Positions 1-10,069 of a DNA stretch of 64,000 nt are shown here, in pieces. Source of the stretch: Rhodocyclales bacterium GT-UBC. Lineage in GTDB: Bacteria; Pseudomonadota; Gammaproteobacteria; Burkholderiales; Rhodocyclaceae. The stretch is from positions 62,001 to 126,000 of the forward strand of contig QXPY01000007.1 in assembly GCA_003583745.1 (NCBI GenBank). Direction: 5' to 3'. The position numbers were made by a program, and so were the translations under genes. How positions within the stretch are numbered: position 1 is the stretch's first letter; the number at the start of each line of letters is the position of its first letter. Under the pieces are notes generated by a model. It was not told where the DNA came from, made no database searches, and worked only from the letters and a program-made list of their open reading frames with translations.

Positions 1-117
1 AATATGCCACGTGCAGCATCACAAGCAATTCTTACAATTGAACACGATACTCGGCACGACGCCCGTATCAACCCCAGCAGTCGATCCAGGCAGGACCGCA
101 GCTTGTTGAATAAGTAA
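1..117 (+). CDS. possible 3' end of an upstream gene (partial)
   Basis: Frame 1 is open from the window edge to a TAA at 115-117, giving a 38-residue tail. Frame 2 is also open up to a TGA at 107-109, so the frame is uncertain. I do not recognise the tail. If real it is the end of another exopolysaccharide gene, cotranscribed with the sugar transferase that starts 47 bases later. Confidence 0.3.
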   Translation, partial: NMPRAASQAILTIEHDTRHDARINPSSRSRQDRSLLNK

Positions 118-164
118 TTTTGACATTGACAAACAGGCTAGTTAAGGATTTACGGAGATAAGCA

Positions 165-1547
165 ATGGTCAAAATATTCAATCACTGGTTTAGCTGGCGA
201 GCAATTGTCCAGATGAGCTTTGATCTCTCCTTCATTGTAGTCGGCATGATCATCGCATTCATGTGGGTTGGTAGCGGCCTCCCGGTCAACCACGTACAGT
301 TGGGTCTCTTCACCCTGTTGCTGGGCATCTGCGTGCTAGTGATCAACAGTTGGCTCGGCTTCTATCAACGCATACATAATCGTTCGGTAACACAAACCCG
401 TGCCCGCGCCGTACTTTCCCTCTATTTGGCCATTCCCGCCGCCTACTTGATATTCATCATTCTGCCAATCTCTGACGTCAATCACGAATTTGTACAGCTT
501 TCCGCGATGTCGGCAGTTTTCGGCATGTTGGTCAATCGTGTTCACGCATCCCATACGCAGTCTAGTACCCTCGCCAATCGCCGCATTCTCGTATTCGGAA
601 CCGGCGCCCAAGCAGTTGCTGTCAGCCAGGCACTGCAACGTTCTGATCCAACAGCAGAAATCGTAGGCTACTTCCCGAGCCCCAATGAAGAAGGGCACGA
701 AGTTACACCACAAAAAATCCTCTCGCGCGAGAAGACTTTGACCGACACTGCCAGCGCCCTCAAGGTTGATGAAATCGTTGTCGCGCTCACCGAACGCCGC
801 GGCGGCTCGATGCCATTACGCGAACTGCTCGACTGCAAGCTTCACGGCATCCGGGTATTGGACCTTGCCAGTCACTTTGAACAAACCCTCGGCCAAATTC
901 GACTCGATTCTCTCTATGCCGGATGGCTTATTTTTGGCGATGGATTCAGACAAGGCGCCTGGCGCACCTTGGTGAAACGGGTCTTTGATATTGCCTTTGC
1001 CTTCATATTGATCGTACTGGCCCTTCCTGTCATGTGCATTACCAGCGTATTGATCGTAATGGAAAACGGCTTCCCGATTCTCTATCGGCAAGAACGAGTT
1101 GGACTCAATGGCCGCTTGTTCAACGTAATCAAATTTCGCAGTATGCGCCGCGATGCGGAAAAAGATGGCAAACCGATCTGGGCTTTGGCTCAAGACGATC
1201 GAGTAACCAAGGTCGGCAAAGTCATCCGCAAACTACGCATTGATGAACTCCCTCAATTAATCAGCGTGCTTAAAGGCGACATGAGCCTGGTCGGCCCTCG
1301 ACCGGAACGCCCCTTTTTCGTAGACCAACTGACCAGGGAAATTCCCTTCTACGCAGTGCGCCATAGTGTCAAACCCGGTGTAACGGGCTGGGCGCAAGTG
1401 CGCTATCACTACGGAGCGACAGTCGAAGATTCAGCAGAAAAGCTGCAGTACGACCTTTATTACGTCAAAAATCACTCTCTCTTTCTCGATCTCGTTGTTC
1501 TTTTTGAAACCATTGGGGTCGTGTTGACCGGAAAAGGAGCGCATTGA
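165..1547 (+). CDS. initiating sugar transferase, PEP-CTERM/EPS associated (EpsB_2-like)
   Basis: Transfers a sugar-1-phosphate to undecaprenyl phosphate, the first membrane step of exopolysaccharide repeat-unit assembly. The 460-residue protein has hydrophobic N-terminal segments (about 15-130), a Rossmann-like middle (about 135-250), and a C-terminal bacterial sugar transferase domain (about 265-455). That domain shows a membrane segment followed by KFRSMRRDAE, DELPQL and DMSLVGPRPE, the core of the WcaJ/WbaP family. The ATG has a GGAG at 155-158. It is followed at 41 bases by the PrsK gene. Sugar transferases in this position beside prsK/prsR form a recognised PEP-CTERM-associated subfamily. 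The family is clear; the exact sugar cannot be read from sequence. Confidence 0.9.
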   Translation: MVKIFNHWFSWRAIVQMSFDLSFIVVGMIIAFMWVGSGLPVNHVQLGLFTLLLGICVLVINSWLGFYQRIHNRSVTQTRARAVLSLYLAIPAAYLIFIILPISDVNHEFVQLSAMSAVFGMLVNRVHASHTQSSTLANRRILVFGTGAQAVAVSQALQRSDPTAEIVGYFPSPNEEGHEVTPQKILSREKTLTDTASALKVDEIVVALTERRGGSMPLRELLDCKLHGIRVLDLASHFEQTLGQIRLDSLYAGWLIFGDGFRQGAWRTLVKRVFDIAFAFILIVLALPVMCITSVLIVMENGFPILYRQERVGLNGRLFNVIKFRSMRRDAEKDGKPIWALAQDDRVTKVGKVIRKLRIDELPQLISVLKGDMSLVGPRPERPFFVDQLTREIPFYAVRHSVKPGVTGWAQVRYHYGATVEDSAEKLQYDLYYVKNHSLFLDLVVLFETIGVVLTGKGAH

Positions 1548-1588
1548 AGTTACCGGCTCAACCTCGTTCAACTGGCTAGCCTAATTCA

Positions 1589-3703
1589 ATGGAATCGCTC
1601 ACCACATCATTTGTTGCCTGGAGCTTTGGCTTATCGACAGCCGGTTATGGCCTGTTTTCAATCTATCTGCTTTCCTTGGGCAAAGATTGGCGAGCTGCTC
1701 CGCGCAGCCAGGCCATGCTGGCCGCAATAGTCTCTTCATCCCTCTGGAGCATATTCGGCCTGTTGTTCGCCTGGACGGGACTACGAGGACTTCTATTCTC
1801 AAGCACCTTGGCCGACCTGCTCCGCTACGGCTGCTGGTACCTTTTCTTGATACTTTTATTGGCCCAGGATAAAGAAAACCAGGCCAGGTCGAGTGCTGTT
1901 GGGAAATGGCTTATTGCTGGCTGCGGACTAACAATACTGTCTGGTTTCATATTGCATCTGGGGTTGGCATCAGGACTACTCGTTGCGGAATTCCTCGGGC
2001 GTTCCCTCCACTACCAGGCTGTGGCCATGATCATTCTTGGCTTAATTCTGGTTGAACAGCTATTCCGTAATGTTACCGAAGACTCCCGCTGGAATCTGAA
2101 GCCCCTGTGTCTCGGGCTGACAGGACTATTTATTTTTGATCTCTACCTGTATTCCGACGCACTGATGTTCGGAAGAATAGATGCTGATGCATTCTCCGTT
2201 CGTGGAGTGGTGAACGTATTAGTTACGCCATTACTCGTCATGTCCAACCTGCGTAGCCATGACTGGACCACGAAAATCAGAATTTCCCAAAAGGCCGCGT
2301 TTCACTCGGCAAGTCTGCTCGGCGCCGGCACCTACCTTCTGCTCATGTCGGGCGTGGGCTACTACATTCGCTACTTTGGAGGAGACTGGGGAAGAGCTCT
2401 ACAACTTGGCGTTCTTTTTGCGGCACTATTGGGTTTGGTCTTTCTGGCCGTATCGGGCTCGATGCGAGCCAAACTACGTGTCGTTATCGGCAAGCACTTT
2501 TTTAGCTATCGCTACGACTACCGGGAAGAATGGCTGCGCTTTACACGGACGCTTTCGCAACAAGACTCTGCCCACCAGATGGGACAGCAAGTTATCCGTG
2601 GCCTCGCAGATATGGTGGAGAGCCCAGCAGGAAGCCTCTGGCTACTTGATGGAAACCAATCTGCCTTTTATCAGGCTGCGCGCTGGAACATGCCTTCCGT
2701 CAAGGAAACGGAGCAACTTAACTCTCAACTAATACAGTTTTTGATGGCCAGCGGTTGGGTCATCAATCTTGAAGAATTCCGCTGCTACCCAGCACGCTAC
2801 GGCGATCTGCTTTTGCCTGAGTGGATTTCCAGCATACCAAATGCTTGGCTGATTATCCCTCTCATGGTCGGCAATGAGATCAATGGCTTCGTAATTTTAG
2901 CCGGGGCACGAACGCGCGTGGATATCAACTGGGAAGTCAATGACCTCCTGCGAACAGCAGGATGTCAAGGCGCCGGATTCCTCGCAAAACTTCAAGCCAC
3001 CGAAGCATTGCTTGAAGCAAAAAAATTCGATGCTTTCAACAAGATGTCAGCGTTTGTCGTTCATGATTTGAAGAATATTGTCACGCAACTTTCTCTCATG
3101 TTAAAAAACGCCGAACGCCATAGAGACAACCCCGAATTTCAGCAAGATATGCTGATGACTGTGGAAAATTCCGTAGAGCGTATGCGGCAGTTGATGATGC
3201 AATTGCGGGAAGGCGCCACCCCGCCCGGGACGCCATGCGGCGTGTTTCTCCCGCAAGTCATCGAACGGATACAAGTCAGCAAACTGACTCAAGGAGCCGC
3301 TTTAGAAACACGTATCGATGAACAACTCACTACTCGCGGCCATGAAGAACGATTGGAGCGTGTTATAGGCCATCTGGTCCAAAATGCTTTTGACGCGACT
3401 CACGGTGAAGGCAAGGTCTGGGTGTACCTGCGTCGAAATGGCGATCGTGCCGTTATTGAGGTGGGCGACACGGGGGAAGGCATGGCCGAAGACTTCATTC
3501 GCGACCGACTATTTAAACCGTTTAACAGTACTAAACATGCAGGTATGGGGATCGGTGCTTACGAAAGCGCTCAATACATCAAGGAACTGGGTGGAGAGAT
3601 CATGGTGAAAAGCGAACAGTCAAAGGGAACGCTGATCACAGTGACCCTGCCCTTATTTGAGGTGCGCAATGAATCCGATCTTCGCGAACGGGAGGTCGCA
3701 TGA
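1589..3703 (+). CDS. prsK: PEP-CTERM system histidine kinase PrsK
   Basis: Membrane sensor kinase of the PEP-CTERM/exosortase system. The 704-residue protein has a run of hydrophobic helices over about residues 1-300, a GAF-like stretch (about 330-470), a dimerisation/phosphoacceptor helix with HDLKN (His492), and a C-terminal ATPase with an N box (HLVQNAFDA), a G1-type DTGEGM and a late GMGIGAY. This is the layout of the PrsK family. Its last bases overlap the ATG of prsR (ATGA at 3700-3703), so kinase and regulator are translationally coupled. The signal it senses is unknown. The start is the first ATG after the sugar transferase; its Shine-Dalgarno site is weak. Confidence 0.93.
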   Translation: MESLTTSFVAWSFGLSTAGYGLFSIYLLSLGKDWRAAPRSQAMLAAIVSSSLWSIFGLLFAWTGLRGLLFSSTLADLLRYGCWYLFLILLLAQDKENQARSSAVGKWLIAGCGLTILSGFILHLGLASGLLVAEFLGRSLHYQAVAMIILGLILVEQLFRNVTEDSRWNLKPLCLGLTGLFIFDLYLYSDALMFGRIDADAFSVRGVVNVLVTPLLVMSNLRSHDWTTKIRISQKAAFHSASLLGAGTYLLLMSGVGYYIRYFGGDWGRALQLGVLFAALLGLVFLAVSGSMRAKLRVVIGKHFFSYRYDYREEWLRFTRTLSQQDSAHQMGQQVIRGLADMVESPAGSLWLLDGNQSAFYQAARWNMPSVKETEQLNSQLIQFLMASGWVINLEEFRCYPARYGDLLLPEWISSIPNAWLIIPLMVGNEINGFVILAGARTRVDINWEVNDLLRTAGCQGAGFLAKLQATEALLEAKKFDAFNKMSAFVVHDLKNIVTQLSLMLKNAERHRDNPEFQQDMLMTVENSVERMRQLMMQLREGATPPGTPCGVFLPQVIERIQVSKLTQGAALETRIDEQLTTRGHEERLERVIGHLVQNAFDATHGEGKVWVYLRRNGDRAVIEVGDTGEGMAEDFIRDRLFKPFNSTKHAGMGIGAYESAQYIKELGGEIMVKSEQSKGTLITVTLPLFEVRNESDLREREVA

Positions 3704-5058
3704 GCGTCGAACGGGCTAGACAATTATTGATCGTCGAGGATGACCCTGCACTTCAAAAGCAAATGCGCTGGTCGTTCGACAAGTTCGAGACCTTAACCGC
3801 CAGTGACCGTGAAAGCGCCTTGGCGCAGGTGCATCGTCATAATCCAGCTGTCGTCACAATGGATCTCGGTCTGCCGCCCGATGCGGACTCCGTATCGGAA
3901 GGTTTTCTCCTTCTGGAACAACTATTATCTGTAGCTCCCGATACAAAAGTCATTGTTTTAACTGGACAAAACGATCAAAACAATGCCTTGCGCGCCATTG
4001 ATTTGGGGGCATACGACTTTTTTGCAAAGCCTTTTGAACCGGAGTTGTTAACCCTCACCATCGAGCGAGCTTATCGGCTATTCGATCTGCAACAAGAAAA
4101 CCGTCGCCTGCGCGAGATGCAACACCCCCCTGCCTTGTCCGGACTGATTACCCGTGACGCTGATATGCTGCGTATTTGCAGGACAATTGAAAAGGTCGCC
4201 AATAGCAATGCAACGGTCCTCTTGCTTGGCGAAAGCGGAACAGGGAAAGAGGTGCTTGCTCGGGGCTTGCACGAAAGTTCACCACGGAAAAAAGAACGCT
4301 TTGTCGCAATCAACTGCGCCGCCATTCCCGATAATTTGTTGGAAAGTGAACTTTTCGGATATGAAAAAGGGGCGTTCACTGGTGCTGCCAAAACTACACC
4401 AGGAAAAATCGAAACCGCACACGGCGGGACCTTGTTTCTTGACGAAATAGGCGATCTTCCCCCTCCGCTTCAGTCTAAGCTACTTCGCTTCCTGCAAGAA
4501 CGAGTTATCGAACGAATTGGCGGCAGACAGGAAATTCCGGTCGATGTCAGAATTGTTTGCGCTACCCATCAAAACCTGGAGAGCCTGATCAAGGAAGGAC
4601 GATTTCGCGAAGACCTGTATTACAGGTTGGCTGAAATTGTCGTCAACATCCCACCTCTACGTGAACGACGGGGCGATCCGGGACTGCTGGCACATGCATT
4701 TGTCAGACGATTCGCCACTGAGCAGAATCGAGGCAACATGGTACTAACGGAAGGGGCTGTCTGTGCCATCGAAGCCCACACTTGGCCCGGCAATGTACGT
4801 GAGCTGGAAAACTGTATCAAACGTGCAGTTATCATGGCCGATGGGACACAACTCACCCGTGACGATATCGGACTGAAACCGTTATCTGAAGAGCCGCTTG
4901 AGTTCATCGATTTACGGCGGGTTCGGGAAGAAGCCGAACGGCAGGCCATTGTCACGGCATTAGGCCGGACCAATGGCAACCTGGTTCGTACCGCTGAAAT
5001 TTTAGGAATTAGCCGGCCGACTCTTTACGACCTGATGCACCGTCTTGGCCTCAAATAA
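3700..5058 (+). CDS. prsR: PEP-CTERM-box response regulator PrsR (sigma-54 activator)
   Basis: NtrC-type response regulator expected to activate sigma-54 promoters of PEP-CTERM protein genes. The receiver domain (about 1-130) carries the phosphoacceptor Asp55 in MDLGLP. The AAA+ domain (about 150-385) has Walker A GESGTGKE (about 177-184), the sigma-54 contact loop GAFTGA (about 224-229) and a GTLFLDEIG Walker B. A Fis-type helix-turn-helix closes the protein (about 410-450, ending ISRPTLYDLMHRLGLK). It overlaps prsK by four bases and is followed by prsT after 21 bases. All residues needed for an active enhancer-binding protein are visible. I found no convincing -24/-12 promoter in this window. 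Confidence 0.94.
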   Translation: MSVERARQLLIVEDDPALQKQMRWSFDKFETLTASDRESALAQVHRHNPAVVTMDLGLPPDADSVSEGFLLLEQLLSVAPDTKVIVLTGQNDQNNALRAIDLGAYDFFAKPFEPELLTLTIERAYRLFDLQQENRRLREMQHPPALSGLITRDADMLRICRTIEKVANSNATVLLLGESGTGKEVLARGLHESSPRKKERFVAINCAAIPDNLLESELFGYEKGAFTGAAKTTPGKIETAHGGTLFLDEIGDLPPPLQSKLLRFLQERVIERIGGRQEIPVDVRIVCATHQNLESLIKEGRFREDLYYRLAEIVVNIPPLRERRGDPGLLAHAFVRRFATEQNRGNMVLTEGAVCAIEAHTWPGNVRELENCIKRAVIMADGTQLTRDDIGLKPLSEEPLEFIDLRRVREEAERQAIVTALGRTNGNLVRTAEILGISRPTLYDLMHRLGLK

Positions 5059-5079
5059 ACGCCATTCAGAAAGCAGAGC

Positions 5080-7860
5080 ATGAGTAATTCAAAATCAATT
5101 CGCACTGTCGCGCTATCAACGGTATTGCTGGCTAGCCTAATATCCGGTTGTGGCGGAGAAAACCCCGAGGCCTTGGTCACATCGGCAAAGGAGTTCCTAG
5201 CCAAGAATGATACAAAAGGGGCGATCATCCAGTTGAAGAATGCCTTACAACAAAAGCCCGACTCAGCCGAGGCCCGCTTTATATTGGGTAAAGCATTGCT
5301 GGAAGCCGGCGATGCGCAAGGTGCCGAAGTTGAGTTACGCAAGGCGTTAGGACTGAAATTCTCGCCGGACGATATTGTCCCTTTGCTGGCCCGAAGCATG
5401 TTGAAGCAAGGACAGGCCCAGAAAGTAATCGATGAGTTTAGCAAAACGACGCCAAGTTCTGCGTTGGCATTAGCCGACCTTAAAACCTCGTTGAGCTCTG
5501 CCTATCAGCTTGTCGGTAAAGCGGAGGCCTCGCTCGCCGCCTTAGACCAAGCGGTGGCAAGCCAACCCGATTATTACCCAGCCCTTTTGGCAAGCGCCAG
5601 ATTAAAAGCGAGCAAACAGGACTTGAAGGGCGCACTAGAGATTGTCGATCAGGTATTGGCCAAGGCCCCGGGAAATCACGAGGCCTTGTTATTAAAAGGT
5701 GCGCTCCTGGCGATTCAAGGTAATCGTTCAGCAGCCTTGGTTGCCTATCGTGAAGCGATTGCAGCAAAACCCGATTATGTCCTGGCGCATTCAGCCGTAA
5801 TTTCGAGCTTGCTTCAACAAAGTCAAACTGACGAGGCAGCAAAAGCACTCGAAGCACTCAAGAAGGTAGCGCCCAAGCATCCTCAGAGCATGTACCTGGA
5901 AACTCAGCTCAGTTTTCAGAAAAAGGACTACAAACTGGCCCGTGAGCAGTCCCAGCAATTGTTGAAAAGCGCTTCCAATGCGCCGAACTTTTTGCAAATA
6001 GCTGGCATGGTGGAATACGAGTTGCGCTCATTCCTGCAGGCGGAAAATTATCTGAGCAAAGCACTGCAACAAGCTCCGGATTTGATTCTGGCCCGCCGCT
6101 TTCTGATTTCGACCTATCTGCAGTCGGGACAATCGGCCAAGGCACTCACAGCACTGGCACCGGTACTGGGAAAAATCAGTAACGATCCCACCATGCTGAC
6201 CCTCGCCGGTCAGACCTATTTCCAGAATGGTGACTTGAAAAAGGCGGAGGAATTTTTTGCCTCAGCAGCAAAGCTTTCACCGGATGACGCGCAAAAGCGG
6301 ACCTCGCTGGCATTGACTCACTTGGCCAAAGGAGACCTCAACACCGGCTTTAGTGAATTGGAACAGATCGCCGGCTCGGACAGGGGTATTTCGGCCGACA
6401 TGGCACTCATCTCGGCATATTTCCAACGAAACGATTTCGACAAAGCGATCAAAGCAATCGAAAAGCTTGAGGCGAAGCAACCGGACAACCCGATGACCTT
6501 CAACCTCAAAGCCAAGGCGCTGTTAGCCAAGAAAGATATTCCAGCTGCCCGCAAAAACTTCGAAAAAGCACTTCAGCTCAATCCAACATTCCTGCCGGCG
6601 GCAAACAGCCTCGCCGCATTGGATTTGGTTGCGAAGAAGCCAGAAGATGCCCGCAAGCGCTTTGAGTCGGTATTGGCGGCCGACAAGAAAAATGTTGGTG
6701 CTTTACTGGCTCTAGCAGAATTGACGAGCCGTACGAATGGCAAACCGGAAGATGTTCAGAAACTAATTTCCCAGGCAGTCGAGGGGAATCCCAGCGACTC
6801 CGCTCCCCGCCTTGCCTTGATCGAATTCCACCTGCGCAACAAAGAACCTAAAAAGGCGTTATCTTCAGCTCAGGAAGCTGTGGCAGCAATCCCGGATAAG
6901 CCGGAATTGCTCGATGCTCTGGGCAAGACACAACAAATTGACGGTAATCTGAACCAAGCGCTGAGCACTTACGGAAAACTGGCAAGTAGTCTTCCCACCT
7001 CACCCGTCCCCTATATGCGCATGGCGGATATTTACCTGGCCGACAAGAACAAGGATGAGGCAGGCAAAAGTTTGCGCAAAGCACTTGAAATCAAGTCCGA
7101 TCTTCTTGAAGCACAAAAAGGCCTGATTTATTTAGCCCTTGATGCAAAGAACTTCAAGGAAGCCTTTTCAATTTCCCGCGAGATACAGAAACAGCGACCC
7201 AAAGCTGCCGACGGTTATATCTTGGAAGGTGATATCTATCGTGCCAATAAACAACTTGTCGAAGCGATAGCAAGCTACCGAAATGGCCTGAAACAAGTAC
7301 CCAGCACTGATCTGGCCATCAAGCTTCACAGCACCTTGCTTGCGGTGAACTCCGCGAATGGAGAAGCCGATAAATTCGCTGCGGCTTGGCAAAAAGATCA
7401 TTCGAAAGACTTGGCCTTCCAAATGCATCTGGCCGACTTGGCTTTGTCCCGAAAAGATGTCGCTTCGGCAATCCAACGTTATCGCGCTATTCTCGACGCT
7501 CAGCCAAACAACCCCTTGGTCCTGAACAACCTGGCATGGGCCCTGGGCCAGACAGGTGGCTCCAAAGCAATTGAATATGCCGAAAAAGCCAATCAATTAG
7601 CGCCCAATCAACCAGCCTACATGGATACGCTAGCCATGCTATTAGCGGAAAAAGGCGAACACGCAAAAGCAATCGAGTTGTTACAAAAGGCGGTCAATAT
7701 CGCACCTCAGGCAGAAGCTCTCCAGCTAAACTTGGTTAAAACCTTGATTCGCGCCAACCGCAAAGATGAAGCCAAGGCACAACTGGATTTACTCGCCAAG
7801 CAAGGTGTGAAATCCATTCCTGTTGCCGAACTAGATAATTTAAAGAAACAGCTCCAATAA
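5080..7860 (+). CDS. prsT: PEP-CTERM system TPR-repeat lipoprotein PrsT
   Basis: A 926-residue lipoprotein made almost entirely of tetratricopeptide repeats. The signal peptide ends in a lipobox LISGC, with acylated Cys24, and is followed by many 34-residue units with the usual Ala/Gly/Leu spacing (for example residues about 30-100 and 760-860). It is most likely an outer-membrane scaffold for export or assembly of the polysaccharide linked to the exosortase system. Long TPR lipoproteins directly after prsR are a known family. It lies 21 bases after prsR and 25 before the nucleotide-sugar dehydrogenase, so one operon is likely. The scaffold role is inferred. Confidence 0.92.
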   Translation: MSNSKSIRTVALSTVLLASLISGCGGENPEALVTSAKEFLAKNDTKGAIIQLKNALQQKPDSAEARFILGKALLEAGDAQGAEVELRKALGLKFSPDDIVPLLARSMLKQGQAQKVIDEFSKTTPSSALALADLKTSLSSAYQLVGKAEASLAALDQAVASQPDYYPALLASARLKASKQDLKGALEIVDQVLAKAPGNHEALLLKGALLAIQGNRSAALVAYREAIAAKPDYVLAHSAVISSLLQQSQTDEAAKALEALKKVAPKHPQSMYLETQLSFQKKDYKLAREQSQQLLKSASNAPNFLQIAGMVEYELRSFLQAENYLSKALQQAPDLILARRFLISTYLQSGQSAKALTALAPVLGKISNDPTMLTLAGQTYFQNGDLKKAEEFFASAAKLSPDDAQKRTSLALTHLAKGDLNTGFSELEQIAGSDRGISADMALISAYFQRNDFDKAIKAIEKLEAKQPDNPMTFNLKAKALLAKKDIPAARKNFEKALQLNPTFLPAANSLAALDLVAKKPEDARKRFESVLAADKKNVGALLALAELTSRTNGKPEDVQKLISQAVEGNPSDSAPRLALIEFHLRNKEPKKALSSAQEAVAAIPDKPELLDALGKTQQIDGNLNQALSTYGKLASSLPTSPVPYMRMADIYLADKNKDEAGKSLRKALEIKSDLLEAQKGLIYLALDAKNFKEAFSISREIQKQRPKAADGYILEGDIYRANKQLVEAIASYRNGLKQVPSTDLAIKLHSTLLAVNSANGEADKFAAAWQKDHSKDLAFQMHLADLALSRKDVASAIQRYRAILDAQPNNPLVLNNLAWALGQTGGSKAIEYAEKANQLAPNQPAYMDTLAMLLAEKGEHAKAIELLQKAVNIAPQAEALQLNLVKTLIRANRKDEAKAQLDLLAKQGVKSIPVAELDNLKKQLQ

Positions 7861-7885
7861 TAATTTTTTGAGATCAGGAATCGTA

Positions 7886-9166
7886 ATGAAAACAATCGCT
7901 GTAGTAGGTCTCGGTTACGTCGGCCTTCCTCTTGCCGTAGAGTTTGGAAAAAAGTTCAGAACCATTGGGCTTGACCTTTCAGCGGAAAAAATCGCCGCAT
8001 ATAAACAATTTGTAGACCCTACCGGTGAAGTCAGCACGGATGACCTCAAAGCAGCCATCTTGCTGGAAGTTACAACCGATGCACAGGCGATTCGTGACGC
8101 CGACTTCGTCGTTGTTGCCGTTCCAACGCCTGTCGACGATGCCCATCAACCAGACTTCAGTCCGTTGGTCAGTTCCTCTCGTGCTGTTGGACAGAATCTG
8201 AAACAAGGGGCAATCGTCGTGTACGAATCGACGGTTTATCCCGGGGCAACGGAAGAGGTCTGTATCCCCATACTCGAGCGAGAATCCGGGAAACAATGGA
8301 AAAAAGACTTCTTTGTCGGTTACTCGCCAGAACGGATTAACCCGGGCGACAAAGAACGTACGGTCACCAAAATTGTCAAAGTCGTATCTGGCGACACGCC
8401 GCATACGCTCGCTGTCGTTGCTGAAACCTACGGCAGCATCATTACCGCCGGTGTTTACCAAGCTTCAAACATCAAGGTTGCCGAGGCCGCTAAAGTCATC
8501 GAAAACACGCAGCGAGATCTGAATATTGCACTCATGAACGAATTGGCAATCATTTTCGACAAAATCGGCATAGACACGCTGGAAGTACTACAGGCTGCCG
8601 GTACGAAATGGAACTTCCTGCCTTTCCGTCCGGGCTTGGTCGGTGGTCATTGCATCGGTGTCGACCCTTATTATCTGACCCACAAAGCGCAAAAACTCGG
8701 CTACCACCCGGAAGTGATTCTCGCCGGTCGCCGCATCAACGATGGCATGGGTAAATTTGTCGCAGAGCAAACGATCAAGCAATTGATTCGTAATGGCCAC
8801 CCGATCAAAGATCGTCCGATTATCGTACTAGGCCTGACCTTCAAGGAGGACTGCCCGGATTTGCGTAATTCCCGGGTCATTGACGTAATTCGAGAACTGG
8901 AAAGCTACGGTGCGAAGGTTGTTGTTCACGACCCCGTTGCAAACCCCCAAGAAGCCAAGCATGAATACGGTGTCGAATTGACCGCCTGGAACGACCTACC
9001 GGTTGCAGGAGCCATTGTTGTGGCGGTCAACCATAAGGAGTTCAAAGCCAGACCGATTCCCGATTACTTAGCCGTACTCGACAAGAATGGCATCATCACT
9101 GACGTAAAGAGCATATTCGACCCTGCAGAAATTGCCGCGGCGGGTATTGATCTTTGGCGACTCTAA
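7886..9166 (+). CDS. tviB: nucleotide sugar dehydrogenase (TviB/WbpA type)
   Basis: NAD-dependent four-electron oxidation of a UDP-sugar (typically UDP-GlcNAc or UDP-GalNAc) to the uronate, supplying an acidic sugar for surface polysaccharide. The protein has 426 residues from this ATG. It begins with the Rossmann motif GLGYVGLPLA, has the family block YESTVYPG, the catalytic Cys256 in GGHCIGVDPYY, and a C-terminal NAD/UDP half with GLTFKEDCPDLRNS. The ATG at 7886 is preferred over an upstream non-ATG codon because AGGA lies 6 bases before it. It matches TviB/WbpA better than UDP-glucose dehydrogenase; the substrate is inferred from similarity. Confidence 0.88.
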   Translation: MKTIAVVGLGYVGLPLAVEFGKKFRTIGLDLSAEKIAAYKQFVDPTGEVSTDDLKAAILLEVTTDAQAIRDADFVVVAVPTPVDDAHQPDFSPLVSSSRAVGQNLKQGAIVVYESTVYPGATEEVCIPILERESGKQWKKDFFVGYSPERINPGDKERTVTKIVKVVSGDTPHTLAVVAETYGSIITAGVYQASNIKVAEAAKVIENTQRDLNIALMNELAIIFDKIGIDTLEVLQAAGTKWNFLPFRPGLVGGHCIGVDPYYLTHKAQKLGYHPEVILAGRRINDGMGKFVAEQTIKQLIRNGHPIKDRPIIVLGLTFKEDCPDLRNSRVIDVIRELESYGAKVVVHDPVANPQEAKHEYGVELTAWNDLPVAGAIVVAVNHKEFKARPIPDYLAVLDKNGIITDVKSIFDPAEIAAAGIDLWRL

Positions 9167-9178
9167 TTGGGCAATAAG

Positions 9179-10069
9179 ATGAAAGACACAAGGCATTGGC
9201 TTATTGATTCAATGCCTTGTCTCCCCTACTTTTTTGTCGCATTGTTTTGTTCGGCAACCCCGGCTTTAGCTGATCAGCCCGTTCCCTCACAGGCAGCCAG
9301 ACTTAGAACGGAAGCCAAGGCTTATGAAATTGGGAATGGTGTAGAACGAAACCCGGAAAAGGCCGTCGAGCTTTATTGCGAAGCCGCACGCCTTGGGGAT
9401 ATTGAAGCCCAGTACAACTTGGGTTGGATTTACGCCAATGGGCGGAACGTGAAGAGAGACGATGCGACAGCTGCCTATTTTTTTAACATGGCGGCAAAAC
9501 AGGGCGATCATCTTTCGGAACGCATGTTAAGACAGGTCGGAGAACCAATTTCGACGCCTCCTGCATGCCTGTTTGATAGCAATGGCCACGACTTAATGGC
9601 TACCACACCACCCAAACAACGTAAGGTCGTGGAGCTGGTATCGAAATTAGCGCCGGAATACGGCATCTATCCGCGATTGGCCATGGCCATCATCAAAACA
9701 GAGTCAAACTACAATGCCAATGCAGTTTCATCCAAGAATGCTCAAGGCTTGATGCAATTGATTCCTGAAACAGCGGAACGCTTCAATGTCAAAAAACCAT
9801 TCGACCCCGAACAAAACATTCGTGGCGGTCTTGCTTACCTGCGCTGGCTGTTAGCTTACTTCAAAGGGGATGTCGCGCTTGTTGCAGCCGGCTATAACGC
9901 CGGCGAAGGAACGGTAAACCGGTTTAAAGGCATTCCTCCGTTCCCCGAAACCCAGTTTTACGTCAAAAGAATAACCGAGATTTTCAAACGAGAAGAACAC
10001 CCCTTCGACCCCTCCGTCACCGCCCCTTCACCTGAATTGCCCAAAATCACCTTACGGAAACTGATGTGA
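9179..10069 (+). CDS. Sel1-repeat lytic transglycosylase (SLT domain)
   Basis: Exported peptidoglycan lytic transglycosylase. A signal peptide (about residues 1-32, ending near TPALA) precedes two Sel1/TPR-like repeats (about 45-120, with AYEIGNGVERNPEKAVELY and YNLGWIYANGRNV). The SLT domain (about 145-270) has the catalytic Glu in KTESNYNA, then QGLMQLIPETA and AAGYNAGEG, the classic family blocks. It starts 12 bases after the dehydrogenase, and its TGA overlaps the GTG of the next gene. Position at the end of the Prs/EPS operon suggests it opens the wall for an envelope complex. ATG 9179 was chosen over a TTG four codons upstream; neither has a strong ribosome site. Confidence 0.87.
   Translation: MKDTRHWLIDSMPCLPYFFVALFCSATPALADQPVPSQAARLRTEAKAYEIGNGVERNPEKAVELYCEAARLGDIEAQYNLGWIYANGRNVKRDDATAAYFFNMAAKQGDHLSERMLRQVGEPISTPPACLFDSNGHDLMATTPPKQRKVVELVSKLAPEYGIYPRLAMAIIKTESNYNANAVSSKNAQGLMQLIPETAERFNVKKPFDPEQNIRGGLAYLRWLLAYFKGDVALVAAGYNAGEGTVNRFKGIPPFPETQFYVKRITEIFKREEHPFDPSVTAPSPELPKITLRKLM

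Noticed and set aside
120-148. Tandem TTGACATTGACA before the sugar transferase
   Set aside because: Tempting as a -35, but neither copy has a -10 at a proper distance.
7861-7885. T-rich gap between prsT and the dehydrogenase as a terminator
   Set aside because: No stem precedes the TTTTTT run, and the short gap suits one operon.
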